Below are positions 1-8,852 of a stretch of 44,420 nucleotides of DNA, piece after piece (the stretch's first letter is position 1; each line of letters opens with the position of its first letter). The notes beneath the pieces were generated by a model. It was not told where the DNA came from. It worked only from the letters and a program-made list of their open reading frames with translations, and searched no databases. The position numbers and the translations under genes were made by a program. This DNA is from Spirochaetota bacterium (lineage in GTDB: Bacteria > Spirochaetota > Spirochaetia > DTKZ01), in the NCBI GenBank assembly GCA_026418195.1, contig JAOABU010000010.1, positions 1 through 44,420 of the forward strand. The letters run 5' to 3'.

Positions 1-4
1 TCGC

Positions 5-37
5 TCGTCGGCAGCGTCAGATGTGTATAAGAGACAG
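5..37 (+). other. Illumina Nextera adapter plus Tn5 mosaic end (assembly artefact)
   Basis: Positions 5-18 read TCGTCGGCAGCGTC, the Nextera Read 1 adapter. Positions 19-37 read AGATGTGTATAAGAGACAG, the 19-base Tn5 mosaic end used in tagmentation kits. This is library sequence at the end of a contig, not genomic DNA. An ATG at position 23 inside it opens a false N-terminal extension starting MYKRQ on the first gene, a familiar sign of adapter contamination in predicted proteins. The four bases before position 5 are probably also non-genomic. Confidence 0.98.
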
Positions 38-82
38 GTCTTACACCTATTGTATAGTGTGCTTGTTCTGGAGGAAATCGGT

Positions 83-1081
83 ATGCGTGTCTTATTCGTT
101 GGAGGTACAGGCAATATTTCCCGCGCTTGCACTGATGCATGTCTGGCATCAGGGTGGGAGGTGTATCACCTGAATCGGGGGAAGCGAAAGGAAGAGGTTC
201 GGGAGGGTGTTATTACCCTTACTTCTGATATAAACGATACAAACCGGGTTAAGGACCTTCTTAAAGATCTTCAGTTCGATGTTGTGGTGGATTGGATCGT
301 ATTTAAGGAAGAGGATGCAAAGAGGGACCTAGATCTATTCCAAGGAAAAACCAACCAGTATATTTTCATTAGTACCGCTTCTGCGTACGAAAAACCGCCT
401 CGATCGTTACCGATCACCGAATCTACTCCCCTCAAAAACCCCTTCTGGCAGTATTCACAGGACAAAATTGTATGTGAAGAGGTGTTTCTCGATGCCTTCA
501 AACAGAAGGGGTTTCCGGTAACCATTGTTCGGCCTAGTTACACGTATGGGGATGGGTGGATTCCTTCCCAGTTTGGCTCGGCTGAGTATACAATAGCCCA
601 GAGGATCCTTTCTGGAAAACCCATTGTCGTTCCTGGGGATGGAACGAACTTCTGGACCCTTACGCACAATTCTGATTTTGCCAAGGGTCTACGGGGACTG
701 TTAGGGAATCATCGAGCCATCGGAGAAGCTTTTCACATTACCAGTGAGGAAGCCTACAGCTGGGATGAGATCTATCGCACCTTGGGGAGAGCCCTGGGGG
801 TAGAACCCAAGCTGATCCACATCCCTTCGGAGGTGATTGTGGATCGATACCCCGATTGGACCGGAAACTTATTGGGGGACAAGTCCTATACGGCCTTGTT
901 CGACAATTCAAAAATTAAGCGCTTTGTTCCGGATTTTATATGCACGACTCCCTTCTCCGTAGGGCTCCGTTCTTCACTGGAATGGTTCGAAAGACATCCA
1001 GAAAAGAAAGGAGTGAACTCCGAGACAGATAAGCGTCTGGATGCTCTGGTAGAAGCGTTTTCCCTTATTCGGGGCCGATAA
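83..1081 (+). CDS. NAD-dependent epimerase/dehydratase family protein (extended SDR)
   Basis: A 332-residue extended short-chain dehydrogenase/reductase, the family that epimerises, dehydrates or reduces nucleotide-linked sugars with bound NAD(P). The N-terminus carries the Rossmann motif GGTGNIS (residues 7-13). The catalytic YxxxK is YSQDK (Y124, K128), with serines in the preceding strand (ISTAS, about 96-100). A nucleotide-binding region with VRPSYTYG follows. The start at 83 is chosen because GGAGGA at 70-75 lies seven bases upstream. An in-frame ATG at 23 lies inside adapter sequence and is rejected. A possible -10 box TATAGT is at 53-58, but its -35 would fall in the adapter, so the true upstream region is missing. 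The gene converges on ackA. Substrate cannot be named. Confidence 0.85.
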   Translation: MRVLFVGGTGNISRACTDACLASGWEVYHLNRGKRKEEVREGVITLTSDINDTNRVKDLLKDLQFDVVVDWIVFKEEDAKRDLDLFQGKTNQYIFISTASAYEKPPRSLPITESTPLKNPFWQYSQDKIVCEEVFLDAFKQKGFPVTIVRPSYTYGDGWIPSQFGSAEYTIAQRILSGKPIVVPGDGTNFWTLTHNSDFAKGLRGLLGNHRAIGEAFHITSEEAYSWDEIYRTLGRALGVEPKLIHIPSEVIVDRYPDWTGNLLGDKSYTALFDNSKIKRFVPDFICTTPFSVGLRSSLEWFERHPEKKGVNSETDKRLDALVEAFSLIRGR

Positions 1082-1090
1082 ATCGGCCCC
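1071..1090. terminator. GC-rich hairpin between converging genes
   Basis: GGGGCCGAT (1071-1079), AA, ATCGGCCCC (1082-1090) is a perfect 9-bp inverted repeat that overlaps the epimerase stop codon and precedes the end of ackA on the other strand. No T-run follows on either strand, so it is not a canonical intrinsic terminator. It may act as a weak bidirectional terminator or a 3' end stabiliser. Confidence 0.4.
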
Positions 1091-1113
1091 TGCTAAGGAT
1101 ATTCCCTATAGGA

Positions 1114-2325
1114 TCATTCAACATTTCCTTTCCCAAAGGCGATCAGATAGGTGTCCCTGGCAATCTGGAGTTCTTCGTTGGTAGGTATTACCAGGATTGC
1201 AATGGGGGAGTATTCGTGGGAAACGATTCCTTCCCGGTTCCCCAATTCTCGATTCTTCTCATAATCCATGAAGATCCGAAGGTTTTCTAGATTGCGACAG
1301 ATCCTTTCCCGCATCCTCACGTTATTCTGTCCCACTCCACCGGTGAACACGATAGCATCCACTTTGATGAGGTTGGCAGCATAGGCTCCTATATATTTCC
1401 GCACCCGGTAGGCATAGACCTCCAGAGCTTGCTGGGCGTGAACATTTCCTTCTGCAGCTGCTTTTTCCACATCCCTCATGTCGTTGGAAACACCAGACAA
1501 ACCTAAGATACCACTTTTCTTGTTGAGTATCGTGTCCAAATCCTGCGCAGTGTACCCCCGTTTCATCAGATAGAGGAGAACGGCAGGGTCGAGGTCCCCT
1601 GAACGAGTGCCCATCACCAAACCTTCCAAAGGGGTAAACCCCATAGAGGTGTCGATGGATTTTCCGTGGTAGATGGCAGTTATGGAAGCGCCATTTCCTA
1701 AATGGCAGGTAATGAGGTTCGTATTGTCCTCAGAGCGTTTCAATAGTTGGAGTGCCCGTTCAGCCACATACCGATGACTGGTCCCATGGAAACCGTACCG
1801 ACGGATTTTGTACTTTTCATAGAACTCCCTAGGAAGTCCATAAAGGTATGCGGCAGGTGGCAGGGTCTGGTGGAAAGCCGTATCGAATACTGCTACCTGA
1901 GGTTTGCCTTTCAGTAATCGAACCGCTTCTCGGATTCCCAATAGGTTTGCGGGGTTGTGCAGGGGGGCAAGTTCAGATACCTCCTCCACCGTACGGATCA
2001 CATTCTCGTCGATGAGAACAGAGGAAGCATACGCTTCTCCCCCATGAACTACCCGATGCCCGGCAGCTGAAATCTCACCAATGTCAACGAGCATTCCAAC
2101 CTTTGGATCGGTCATGGCTTTTCGCACTAGTTCCATTGCCTCTCCATGATGAGGAATGACCCGTTCTTCTTCGTAAACTCCCCGGGAGGTTTCCTGTTTG
2201 ATCTTTCCTTTCGCCTCTCCGATCCGTTCCACTAGACCCTTGCCCAAACTGATCCCTTCGGGCATCTCGTATACTTCGTATTTTAGGGAAGAACTCCCAC
2301 AGTTGATCACTAGAATCTTATGCAT
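1114..2325 (-). CDS. ackA: Acetate kinase
   Basis: A 403-residue cytoplasmic acetate kinase, of normal family length. It makes ATP from acetyl phosphate and ADP, the last step of acetate fermentation. Visible family signatures in order are VINCGSSSLKYEVY at the N-terminus, GHRVVHGG, FDTAFHQTLP, YGFHGTSHRYV, CHLGNGASITAI, the segment from GKSIDTSMGFTPLEG to GTRSGDLDP, and VFTGGVGQN. The start ATG at 2325 follows AGGAG by about five bases; nine more residues upstream are in frame but have no such site. Phosphotransacetylase (pta), the usual partner, is not next to it. A weak promoter (TTCAAA-N17-AACTAT on the minus strand) can be drawn in the gap shared with the divergent phoH-like gene. Confidence 0.97.
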   Translation of the reverse strand: MHKILVINCGSSSLKYEVYEMPEGISLGKGLVERIGEAKGKIKQETSRGVYEEERVIPHHGEAMELVRKAMTDPKVGMLVDIGEISAAGHRVVHGGEAYASSVLIDENVIRTVEEVSELAPLHNPANLLGIREAVRLLKGKPQVAVFDTAFHQTLPPAAYLYGLPREFYEKYKIRRYGFHGTSHRYVAERALQLLKRSEDNTNLITCHLGNGASITAIYHGKSIDTSMGFTPLEGLVMGTRSGDLDPAVLLYLMKRGYTAQDLDTILNKKSGILGLSGVSNDMRDVEKAAAEGNVHAQQALEVYAYRVRKYIGAYAANLIKVDAIVFTGGVGQNNVRMRERICRNLENLRIFMDYEKNRELGNREGIVSHEYSPIAILVIPTNEELQIARDTYLIAFGKGNVE

Positions 2326-2374
2326 AGCGTCTCCTGCAATATGGTTTTGCATAGTTTACACCTGTTTGTTGGGT

Positions 2375-2403
2375 TTGAAAACGAGAATTGTGAATGGTAC
2401 AAT
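2375..2403 (+). promoter_or_regulatory. Sigma-70 promoter, predicted to give a leaderless mRNA
   Basis: TTGAAA (2375-2380), 17-base spacer, TACAAT (2398-2403). Only six bases separate the -10 box from the ATG at 2410, so transcription should start at or next to the A of the start codon. No Shine-Dalgarno sequence is present. Confidence 0.7.
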
Positions 2404-2409
2404 ACGAGT

Positions 2410-3714
2410 ATGGTAAACTCACCCATCAAGACGTTCGTAATTGATACCAATGTATTCATCCATAGACCGGATGCCATCCTGAGTTTCCGGGATAATGAAA
2501 TCGTCATTCCTCTATGGGTACTGGAGGAACTGGATCACTTGAAAAGTTATAGCGATGAACGAGGAAGGAACGCTCGGAGGGCGATTCGTCTACTGGATGA
2601 AATCAGCCGGAAGGGGAAGTTGTACGAAGGAGTCAAACTGGAGAATGGATCGGTTTTATCCGTAGCTCTCCAGTATGCGAAGGATGCTCCCATCGATTTT
2701 CCAGCCGATAAACCCGACAACAAGATCATCCTTACCGCTTATGAGCTACAACGGAGAGGAAAGCAGGTATTTTTCGTATCAAAGGATATCAACGCTCGAG
2801 TGAAAGCGACGGCATTAGGAATCCGGGCAGTCGACTATGAAAAGCAGAAGGTTAATATCGAAAAACTGTATTCTGGTTATACGGAATTGAATGTTTCAAT
2901 CGAGGTATATCGCACAGTTCTCTCGGAAGGAGAAATTCCGTGGGGGGAAGAGTTCTTCCCCAACCAGTTCGTGGTGATGAAATCCAAGGATGAACCAGGA
3001 CCCCTGGTGGCTAGATACTTGAAGAGAAAGGGAGTCCTCAAACGAGTTTCATTGGAGGCATCACCTGTCTGTGGAGTAAAAGCATTGAACCTTCAACAAC
3101 GAATGGCTTTTGAACTACTCCTGGACCCAGAAGTCTCCCTTGTCACTCTTGTGGGAAAGGCGGGTACAGGAAAGACTCTCCTGGCCATTGCCGCAGGATT
3201 GAAAACCGCCATTGAAGAGCAGGCATTTTCACGGGTGCTGGTCAGCCGTCCCGTGATTCCGTTGGGAAAAGACATTGGGTATTTGCCGGGTGCGAAGGAA
3301 GAGAAACTCTCTCACTGGATGCAACCCCTCTTCGACAATCTAGACTATATCCTCAGTGTATACAAGCGGCCCAACCTGAAAAATCTTGACCAATTAATGG
3401 CTAGTAAATACATCGAGATAGAAGCTATCACCTATATTCGGGGGCGTTCGTTACCGGGGCAGTACATCATCATCGATGAGGCTCAGAACCTCTCCCCCCA
3501 TGAAGTAAAAACCATCGTGAGTAGAGCAGGGCAGGGAACCAAGGTAGTGCTTACAGGGGATCCCTACCAGATCGATAGCCCCTATTTGGATGCCAATTCC
3601 AACGGATTGTCTTATCTAGTGGAAGTGTTCAAGGGGCAAGAACTGTTTGGTCACGTGACTCTGCAGAAATCCGAGCGGAGTGTGCTGGCAGAGTTGGCGG
3701 CTGAATTGCTCTAA
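2410..3714 (+). CDS. PIN domain-PhoH family ATPase
   Basis: A 434-residue protein joining an N-terminal PIN ribonuclease domain (about residues 7-130, with VIDTNVFIHRP and the acidic cluster LEELDHLK) to a PhoH-type P-loop ATPase domain (about 230-430). The ATPase shows Walker A VGKAGTGKT, Walker B IIIDEAQN, and LTGDPYQID. Proteins of this PhoH2/YlaK type are thought to be ATP-driven RNA-acting enzymes; cellular targets are not established. The start at 2410 is chosen because a promoter -10 box ends at 2403, and the protein then begins MVNSPIKTFVIDTN as family members do. An upstream in-frame ATG at 2320 lies before the promoter, overlapping the ackA start. It converges on the MinD-like gene with four bases between them. 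Confidence 0.9.
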   Translation: MVNSPIKTFVIDTNVFIHRPDAILSFRDNEIVIPLWVLEELDHLKSYSDERGRNARRAIRLLDEISRKGKLYEGVKLENGSVLSVALQYAKDAPIDFPADKPDNKIILTAYELQRRGKQVFFVSKDINARVKATALGIRAVDYEKQKVNIEKLYSGYTELNVSIEVYRTVLSEGEIPWGEEFFPNQFVVMKSKDEPGPLVARYLKRKGVLKRVSLEASPVCGVKALNLQQRMAFELLLDPEVSLVTLVGKAGTGKTLLAIAAGLKTAIEEQAFSRVLVSRPVIPLGKDIGYLPGAKEEKLSHWMQPLFDNLDYILSVYKRPNLKNLDQLMASKYIEIEAITYIRGRSLPGQYIIIDEAQNLSPHEVKTIVSRAGQGTKVVLTGDPYQIDSPYLDANSNGLSYLVEVFKGQELFGHVTLQKSERSVLAELAAELL

Positions 3715-3718
3715 AAAG

Positions 3719-5407
3719 CTATACTACCAGTTCCTTTTGTACACTACCTTTTTGGCTAAGTTCTGCTAATAGGGTTCTAGCCCCTTGCTTAATTGCTTCG
3801 GATGCGGTGTTGAATTTGAATCCGATGAATACTCCTAGGCCTGCATGGATGGCATCATGCACAAAGCCGGTTAGGAGTTTTAAGTATGCGACGCGGTTTG
3901 CACCTCCGCTACGATCCTTCAAAATCCAGGTTTCCAGAGAGGGATAGGTTCGAACCAGAACAGAGAGTTGGGTAAGCACCACAGGGAACAACTTCTTAAT
4001 AAGGAGAAAGTATCGTTTGTGATACTCCAGGTCTTTTTCAACCAGATAATGGATCTGCCGGTTTCTATCTCGAACCCAAACCCCTTTGGAGTTCTTTCGC
4101 TTGGGAATGAACTCGAAGAATAACTGCTGTACTGAAGGGGAAACAATGATCTTGGAAAGAGCGAAGTAGAAGAGGATCAATCCCAACAGATTCCGATCGA
4201 AAGGTTCTACCAATTTTTCCTGAACAGCCTCGGAGAGGAGAGTAACCATCTTATCGTGGATTCGTTTCGAATGGGATCGAGAAGGAGCCATTGCAAACAA
4301 CCTGCCTGCGTCTTTCAGAGATTCGAGGGATTCCTCCAATAGGGGAATCACCTCTAGTAACCGGTTCCGCAATCGGTGACGACGCATCTGTTCAATGTAT
4401 TGAAAGAGTTCTTTTCGTAGAGGATCAGAGAATTCTGCCAATTTCTTCTTGGCCAAGAATTTCCCTATCGTTGGAGAACTAGTACTTCGATAGAAAGCAC
4501 CGTAGTATTCCTCTACCTGTCGCACCGTTTCTTGGGAAGTGGGAAATTTTCTTAAAGAACCGAGGTAATGTTTGATTAAATTCTTCCCATTCTCATCAAG
4601 GGAAAGGTGTTCAGGAATTTCTGCTAGAAGTTTCTTCTGTAATACTTCACAGGATTCAAGCAATTTAAGAAGAGTACTTCCTTCGAGGGAAAGATTGTTT
4701 TGGAGTAGATCCAGGGAGGGATCGTGGGGGATAAATGCAATGTCTTTCACGGTATGGAGCTTAGAGCGGTCAATCTGTAGTTCTTCTGGAACGTGTCTAT
4801 TGTAGTTTTCAATCACCTGCCGTGGATTGAACCCATTCTCCTGTATTAGGGAATACTTGTTATGCCAGAAGTAGAGTTTAAGGTGAGGGGCAACTTCTAG
4901 GGCTGCCCGTATGTATCCACCTGCAGATACATGGGAAGTAGGTTCGGCATTGGTGACAATAACAAGTTTGTCCACATACGCGAGAAAGACAAGGTTCTCC
5001 TCCTGCCCAATACCAGCCGGCAAATCGTAGATTAAAAGATCGTACTTCTGGTTCCAAACTTCTCCTTCCTGTTGGAGGGCTTTCTGGAGAAGCTTTTGTG
5101 ATTCTCCTCGATGGAGTTTCGATCGAGGAAAGAGTAAATCTAGATTAGTAAAAACCGGTTGAATATAAGAGGAAACGGCAGATTCTGCTCGCTCCTTTTT
5201 CAGGGTATCTTCCGGTGACTCCAGATCCAGGATTGTGGCAATGTCAGATAAGGGGTCCATGTCTAGAAGGGCCACCCGGATACCCAGCTTGGCATAGTAG
5301 ATAGCTAAGTTCAATGCGGTAGTGGATTTCCCCACGCCTCCCTTTCCTGATGCGATGGCGATGGACTTTTGTCTCAGGGTATCCAGGAGTTCTGCCTTTA
5401 TATCCAT
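3719..5407 (-). CDS. MinD/ParA-family ATPase with a large uncharacterised C-terminal region
   Basis: A 562-residue protein. About residues 14-260 form a ParA/MinD-type ATPase with the deviant Walker A SGKGGVGKST (20-29), the switch-like LLDMDPLSDIA, and Walker-B-like LLIYDLPAG. Such ATPases dimerise on ATP and position flagella, division sites or chromosomes. Residues of roughly 265-562 match nothing I recognise. They are helix-rich with hydrophobic helices (around LLGLILFYFALSKIIV), and the total length is about twice that of ordinary MinD or FlhG. The start ATG at 5407 has GAGGAG nine bases upstream; a longer in-frame version reaching 5485 would run over the divergent gene. No ParB or MinE homologue is nearby, so the role is open. 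Confidence 0.8.
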   Translation of the reverse strand: MDIKAELLDTLRQKSIAIASGKGGVGKSTTALNLAIYYAKLGIRVALLDMDPLSDIATILDLESPEDTLKKERAESAVSSYIQPVFTNLDLLFPRSKLHRGESQKLLQKALQQEGEVWNQKYDLLIYDLPAGIGQEENLVFLAYVDKLVIVTNAEPTSHVSAGGYIRAALEVAPHLKLYFWHNKYSLIQENGFNPRQVIENYNRHVPEELQIDRSKLHTVKDIAFIPHDPSLDLLQNNLSLEGSTLLKLLESCEVLQKKLLAEIPEHLSLDENGKNLIKHYLGSLRKFPTSQETVRQVEEYYGAFYRSTSSPTIGKFLAKKKLAEFSDPLRKELFQYIEQMRRHRLRNRLLEVIPLLEESLESLKDAGRLFAMAPSRSHSKRIHDKMVTLLSEAVQEKLVEPFDRNLLGLILFYFALSKIIVSPSVQQLFFEFIPKRKNSKGVWVRDRNRQIHYLVEKDLEYHKRYFLLIKKLFPVVLTQLSVLVRTYPSLETWILKDRSGGANRVAYLKLLTGFVHDAIHAGLGVFIGFKFNTASEAIKQGARTLLAELSQKGSVQKELVV

Positions 5408-5457
5408 AACCCAAAGCTCCTCTATCGGGCAGTATGGTACTCTAGATACTTTTCGGC

Positions 5458-5463
5458 TATAAT
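5458..5463 (+). promoter_or_regulatory. -10 box of the acyl-CoA ligase gene
   Basis: A perfect TATAAT lies nine bases before the ATG at 5473, and no ribosome binding site lies between them. The -35 region (TGGTAC at 5435-5440 for a 17-base spacer) is poor. The predicted transcript would have a leader of only a few bases. Confidence 0.5.
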
Positions 5464-5472
5464 GTACACGAT

Positions 5473-7398
5473 ATGAAGCGAACAATCACGGCTTGTCTGG
5501 CCAAGGCAGCAGAAGAGTTTCCAGATAGAGTGTACGTTGCCCGTAAAACGGATCAAGGGTGGAAAACGTACGGGTTTCGGGATGTGTACCAGCAGGCTTG
5601 TGCAATGGCTACCTGGTTTCGTGCTCAGGGGATCGAAAAGGGAGATCGGGTAGCTATCCTTGCGGAAGGTAGCCCCCAATGGGTGATTACAGAGTTTGGA
5701 GCTCTTTTAGCCGGTGCTATTGCTGTACCCCTTTCGATTAAACTACTTTCGGAAGAAATCGCCTTTCGGTTGAACCATTCAGAAGCAAAGTTTGTGGCTC
5801 TTTCCCATCTCACGCTGGGGAAATTCCTGGATGCCCTACCTGAAGTAGGCCATCCACTGAGAATCCTCTACCTGGATGAGACAGAGCAAGAGTTTTTTCA
5901 ACAGCTAGATCAACGGGGGGTGGACCGAGCAAAGGGATACTTGTTTTTCCATGCGGTGGAAAAAGGGATGTCCATAAGTTCCGAGGCTAGCTCCTTCGAA
6001 GAAAGTATCTCAGAGGAGGACGTAGTAACTATCTCGTATACATCAGGTACCACCGGCAATCCCAAAGGCATCATGCTTACCCATAAGAACTACTATACCA
6101 ATACACAGGATTCAGTGGAGATCTTTCAGGTTCCCTATCTTCAGTACCAGACATTGCTGATTCTTCCCTGCGATCACTCCTTTGGGCATACGGTAGGACT
6201 TTTCTGTGCCATAGTACGGGGTATTTCCCTGTATTTCGTGGATTCCAGGGGAGGGAGTGTGGGGATGGTCCGCAATATTCCTGTAAACTTGTTAGAGACC
6301 AATCCTGTATTCCTTCTTACGGTACCAACTCTGTCAGGAAACTTCATGAGGAAAATCCTGCAGGGGGTCCAGGAAAAAGGCCCAATCGTAAAAGCCTTGT
6401 TCGATGCAGGGATTCAAGCGGGAATCAAGTACTATGGGGATGGCTTCAATCGTCCCCCCTTTCATGTTCGGGCAAAGTATTTTTTTATCCATCGGTTGGT
6501 GGACCTTCTTATCTTCCGAAAGGTTCGGAGAATATTTGGGAATAAGATGCAATTTTTCGTTGGCGGAGGTGCTCTCTTGGATATCCGACAGCAGGAGTTC
6601 TTTAACGCTTTAGGAGTTCCGATCTACCAAGGATATGGACTGACCGAAGCGGCTCCTGTGATATCCTCCAATACTCCCTTTCTTCATAAATTTGGAACCG
6701 CCGGTAAGGTTTGCCCTTCTGTTACCTGTAAGATCATTCGGGAGGATGGCAAACCTGCAGGAATCGGTGAATTAGGAGAGATATGTGTGCAGGGTGAGAA
6801 TGTAATGAAGGGGTACTTCAGGAATGAAGAAGCTACTCAGGCGGCCCTACGAGAGGGATGGCTCCACACAGGGGATCTTGGATACATTGATGAGGATGGA
6901 TTTCTGGTAGTGGTTGGAAGGGAAAAAGCCCTTCTCATTTCTTCTGATGGGGAGAAGTATTCTCCAGAAGAGATCGAAGAGGCTATTCTGTCCCTTTCCC
7001 CATTCGTTTCCCAGATTATGCTGTACAACGATCACCGGAAGTACACCTCGGCGCTAGTGGTACTGGACGAGGGAGCAGTACGCAATTTCGTCGCACAGGA
7101 AAAGATCAAATCCGAGATTTTTCTTCTAGATCGAATCACAGAATCGATCCTATCTTTAAAGAAAGATCCATACTATGGGAAAAGGTTTCCTTCCTACTGG
7201 TTACCTTTAACCTTTGCGATCCTTCCAGAGCCGTTTACCGAACAGAACCGGATGTTGAATTCCACTCTTAAAATGGTCCGCTATCGTATCATAGAGGTTT
7301 ACCGGGACATGATTGAATACCTTTATACCGAGGAAGGGTCTCGTCCCAAGAATCGGCGGAACCTGGAAATCCTGAAACGCTACCTCGTTGAGGGATGA
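5473..7398 (+). CDS. Long-chain fatty-acid--CoA ligase-like AMP-binding enzyme
   Basis: A 641-residue AMP-forming synthetase of the ANL superfamily, which adenylates a carboxylic acid and transfers it to CoA. Visible motifs are the P-loop-like ISYTSGTTGNPKGIMLTH (A3), YQGYGLTEAAP (A5), and LHTGDLGYIDEDGFLVVVGR (A7/A8 hinge) followed by KALLISSDGEKYSPEEIEE. The length and the long insertion before A5 fit the FadD15-like long-chain group that is common in spirochaetes. Activation of a host- or environment-derived fatty acid for phospholipid synthesis is the likely role. Substrate chain length is not visible. The start at 5473 follows a TATAAT box closely. It converges with aspartokinase with one base between the stop codons. 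Confidence 0.9.
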   Translation: MKRTITACLAKAAEEFPDRVYVARKTDQGWKTYGFRDVYQQACAMATWFRAQGIEKGDRVAILAEGSPQWVITEFGALLAGAIAVPLSIKLLSEEIAFRLNHSEAKFVALSHLTLGKFLDALPEVGHPLRILYLDETEQEFFQQLDQRGVDRAKGYLFFHAVEKGMSISSEASSFEESISEEDVVTISYTSGTTGNPKGIMLTHKNYYTNTQDSVEIFQVPYLQYQTLLILPCDHSFGHTVGLFCAIVRGISLYFVDSRGGSVGMVRNIPVNLLETNPVFLLTVPTLSGNFMRKILQGVQEKGPIVKALFDAGIQAGIKYYGDGFNRPPFHVRAKYFFIHRLVDLLIFRKVRRIFGNKMQFFVGGGALLDIRQQEFFNALGVPIYQGYGLTEAAPVISSNTPFLHKFGTAGKVCPSVTCKIIREDGKPAGIGELGEICVQGENVMKGYFRNEEATQAALREGWLHTGDLGYIDEDGFLVVVGREKALLISSDGEKYSPEEIEEAILSLSPFVSQIMLYNDHRKYTSALVVLDEGAVRNFVAQEKIKSEIFLLDRITESILSLKKDPYYGKRFPSYWLPLTFAILPEPFTEQNRMLNSTLKMVRYRIIEVYRDMIEYLYTEEGSRPKNRRNLEILKRYLVEG

Positions 7399-7399
7399 T

Positions 7400-8740
7400 T
7401 CAATGTTCAAAGAACTCCCGATGCAAGCAACGAATAGCTTCCTCGCAGTTCTCCTCTTCCACCACTAAGGACAGGTTTATATGAGATCCGCCGTAACTGA
7501 TCAACTTCACGGGGATAGAACGGAGAGCGGTGAAAGCCCGGATAAACCACTCCCCATTGTCCCAGATATTCTTGCCTACTAGACATACGATGGCACGACT
7601 TCGACGGACATCCACTTCACCGTACTGCTGGAGTTCGTGGGTGATCTCCTTCAAACGGCTGGTATTATCCACACTCATGGTCACTGAGACCTCCGAGGTA
7701 GCGATGAGGTCCACGGGAGTGCGGTGTTTTTCGAAAATGGAGAAGATCTTGCTTAAGAACCCGTACGCATTCAGCATGCGGGAAGAAACCACGTTAATCA
7801 AGGTGATGGATTTTTTGGCTGCAATAGCTCTTAGACCCGATGATTCCACATCAGGGAGTATCACGGTACCTGGATGATCGGGGTTATGGGTATTCTTTAC
7901 CCAGACCGGTATTTTCTGTTCGATGGCTGGTTGTATGGAAGAAGGATGAACAACTTTCGCTCCAAAATAAGCCAACTCTGCCGCTTCTTGGTAACTGATC
8001 TCTGGGATGCTTCGGGCGTTCGGGATCACTCGAGGGTCGGTTGTCATGATTCCATCCACGTCAGTCCAGATCTCTACAGAGGAGGCACCGATGGCTGCTC
8101 CGATCAATGTGGCAGAATAGTCGGATCCCCCTCTTCCTAAAGTTGTAGTTACACCTTCAGCGGTGGAGCCTATGAATCCTTGGCATACAATGATTTTACC
8201 AGGTACTGGTTTCAGATATTTTTTTGCCAGCTTCCGAATTTCCTTCATTTGGGGAGCAGCATTGGAAAAGGAGTCGTCGGTCCGCATGAACAGGCGGGAA
8301 TCGACATACTCGGATGGAATACCCCGTTCTTTAGCTCGATAAGCAAGGAGGGTGGTGGACAATAATTCTCCGAAAGCTAGTATCGTATCGAGGGTTCGTT
8401 TGGAACATTCTTTCAATAGGGAAACTCCCTTGACGAGAGAGTATAGTTCCTGCTTAAAGGTTTCCAGTCTCCGGATAGCTTCCTCCAGGTTAGAACCCGT
8501 GAGGAACTCTTTTGCTACATGGGTATGCCGTTTCATGATTTCTTCCAATAGGGCGAGGGCTGTTTCTCCATCCCCATCTGCTGCAGCGGCCGACATCTTG
8601 ATTAGGGTGTCTGTGATCTTGGCCATTGCTGAAGCTACTAGGATAGGGGCATCGTTGATGCGGTTAGACGTGATATCCAGGGCACGATCCATCATTGTGG
8701 CATTCTGAACAGAAGTGCCGCCGAATTTGAGAACAATCAT
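7400..8740 (-). CDS. lysC: Aspartate kinase
   Basis: A 446-residue monofunctional aspartokinase, the first enzyme of the aspartate pathway to lysine, threonine and methionine, acting in the cytoplasm. It opens with the kinase signature VLKFGGTSV and contains GRGGSDYSATLIGAAI and SVEIWTDVDGIMTTDPR of the amino-acid-kinase fold. The C-terminal part (about residues 310-446) holds tandem ACT-type repeats (for example TLINVVSSRMLNAYGFLSKIFSIFEKHRTPVDLIATSE), so feedback control by an end-product amino acid is likely. Two adjacent ATGs occur at 8743 and 8740. The second is six bases from GGAGG (8747-8751) and is preferred. No other pathway gene lies next to it. Confidence 0.95.
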   Translation of the reverse strand: MIVLKFGGTSVQNATMMDRALDITSNRINDAPILVASAMAKITDTLIKMSAAAADGDGETALALLEEIMKRHTHVAKEFLTGSNLEEAIRRLETFKQELYSLVKGVSLLKECSKRTLDTILAFGELLSTTLLAYRAKERGIPSEYVDSRLFMRTDDSFSNAAPQMKEIRKLAKKYLKPVPGKIIVCQGFIGSTAEGVTTTLGRGGSDYSATLIGAAIGASSVEIWTDVDGIMTTDPRVIPNARSIPEISYQEAAELAYFGAKVVHPSSIQPAIEQKIPVWVKNTHNPDHPGTVILPDVESSGLRAIAAKKSITLINVVSSRMLNAYGFLSKIFSIFEKHRTPVDLIATSEVSVTMSVDNTSRLKEITHELQQYGEVDVRRSRAIVCLVGKNIWDNGEWFIRAFTALRSIPVKLISYGGSHINLSLVVEEENCEEAIRCLHREFFEH

Positions 8741-8775
8741 CATCTTCCTCCGAAGAAATCTGTATATTTAACAGA

Positions 8776-8804
8776 AGAATCGCATATTTATGCAAAAATG
8801 TCAA
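8776..8804 (-). promoter_or_regulatory. Possible aspartokinase promoter
   Basis: On the minus strand TTGACA (8804-8799) is followed after 17 bases by GATTCT (8781-8776), a weak -10. It lies in the gap shared with the divergent dinG gene and would give a leader of roughly 30 bases carrying the GGAGG site. Confidence 0.35.
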
Positions 8805-8816
8805 TGGATGGGTCCC

Positions 8817-8845
8817 TTGACCCCTTGGGTGGCTTTCTGTATGTA
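8817..8845 (+). promoter_or_regulatory. dinG promoter, predicted leaderless
   Basis: TTGACC (8817-8822), 17 bases, TATGTA (8840-8845), then seven bases to the ATG at 8853. No Shine-Dalgarno sequence is present before that ATG. The arrangement repeats that of phoH, the HAD gene and rpoZ. Confidence 0.5.
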
Positions 8846-8852
8846 TACCCTG

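Noticed and set aside
2320-2409. In-frame upstream extension of the PhoH-like gene
   Set aside because: It overlaps the ackA start and contains the promoter that places transcription at 2410.
7530-8708. Several open frames on the plus strand opposite lysC
   Set aside because: They are shadow frames of the aspartokinase gene, with no motifs and no expression signals.
8790-8852. Longer dinG N-terminus from an ATG at 8790
   Set aside because: It spans the likely promoter at 8817-8845 and adds residues with no match to either domain. It remains possible if transcription begins farther upstream.
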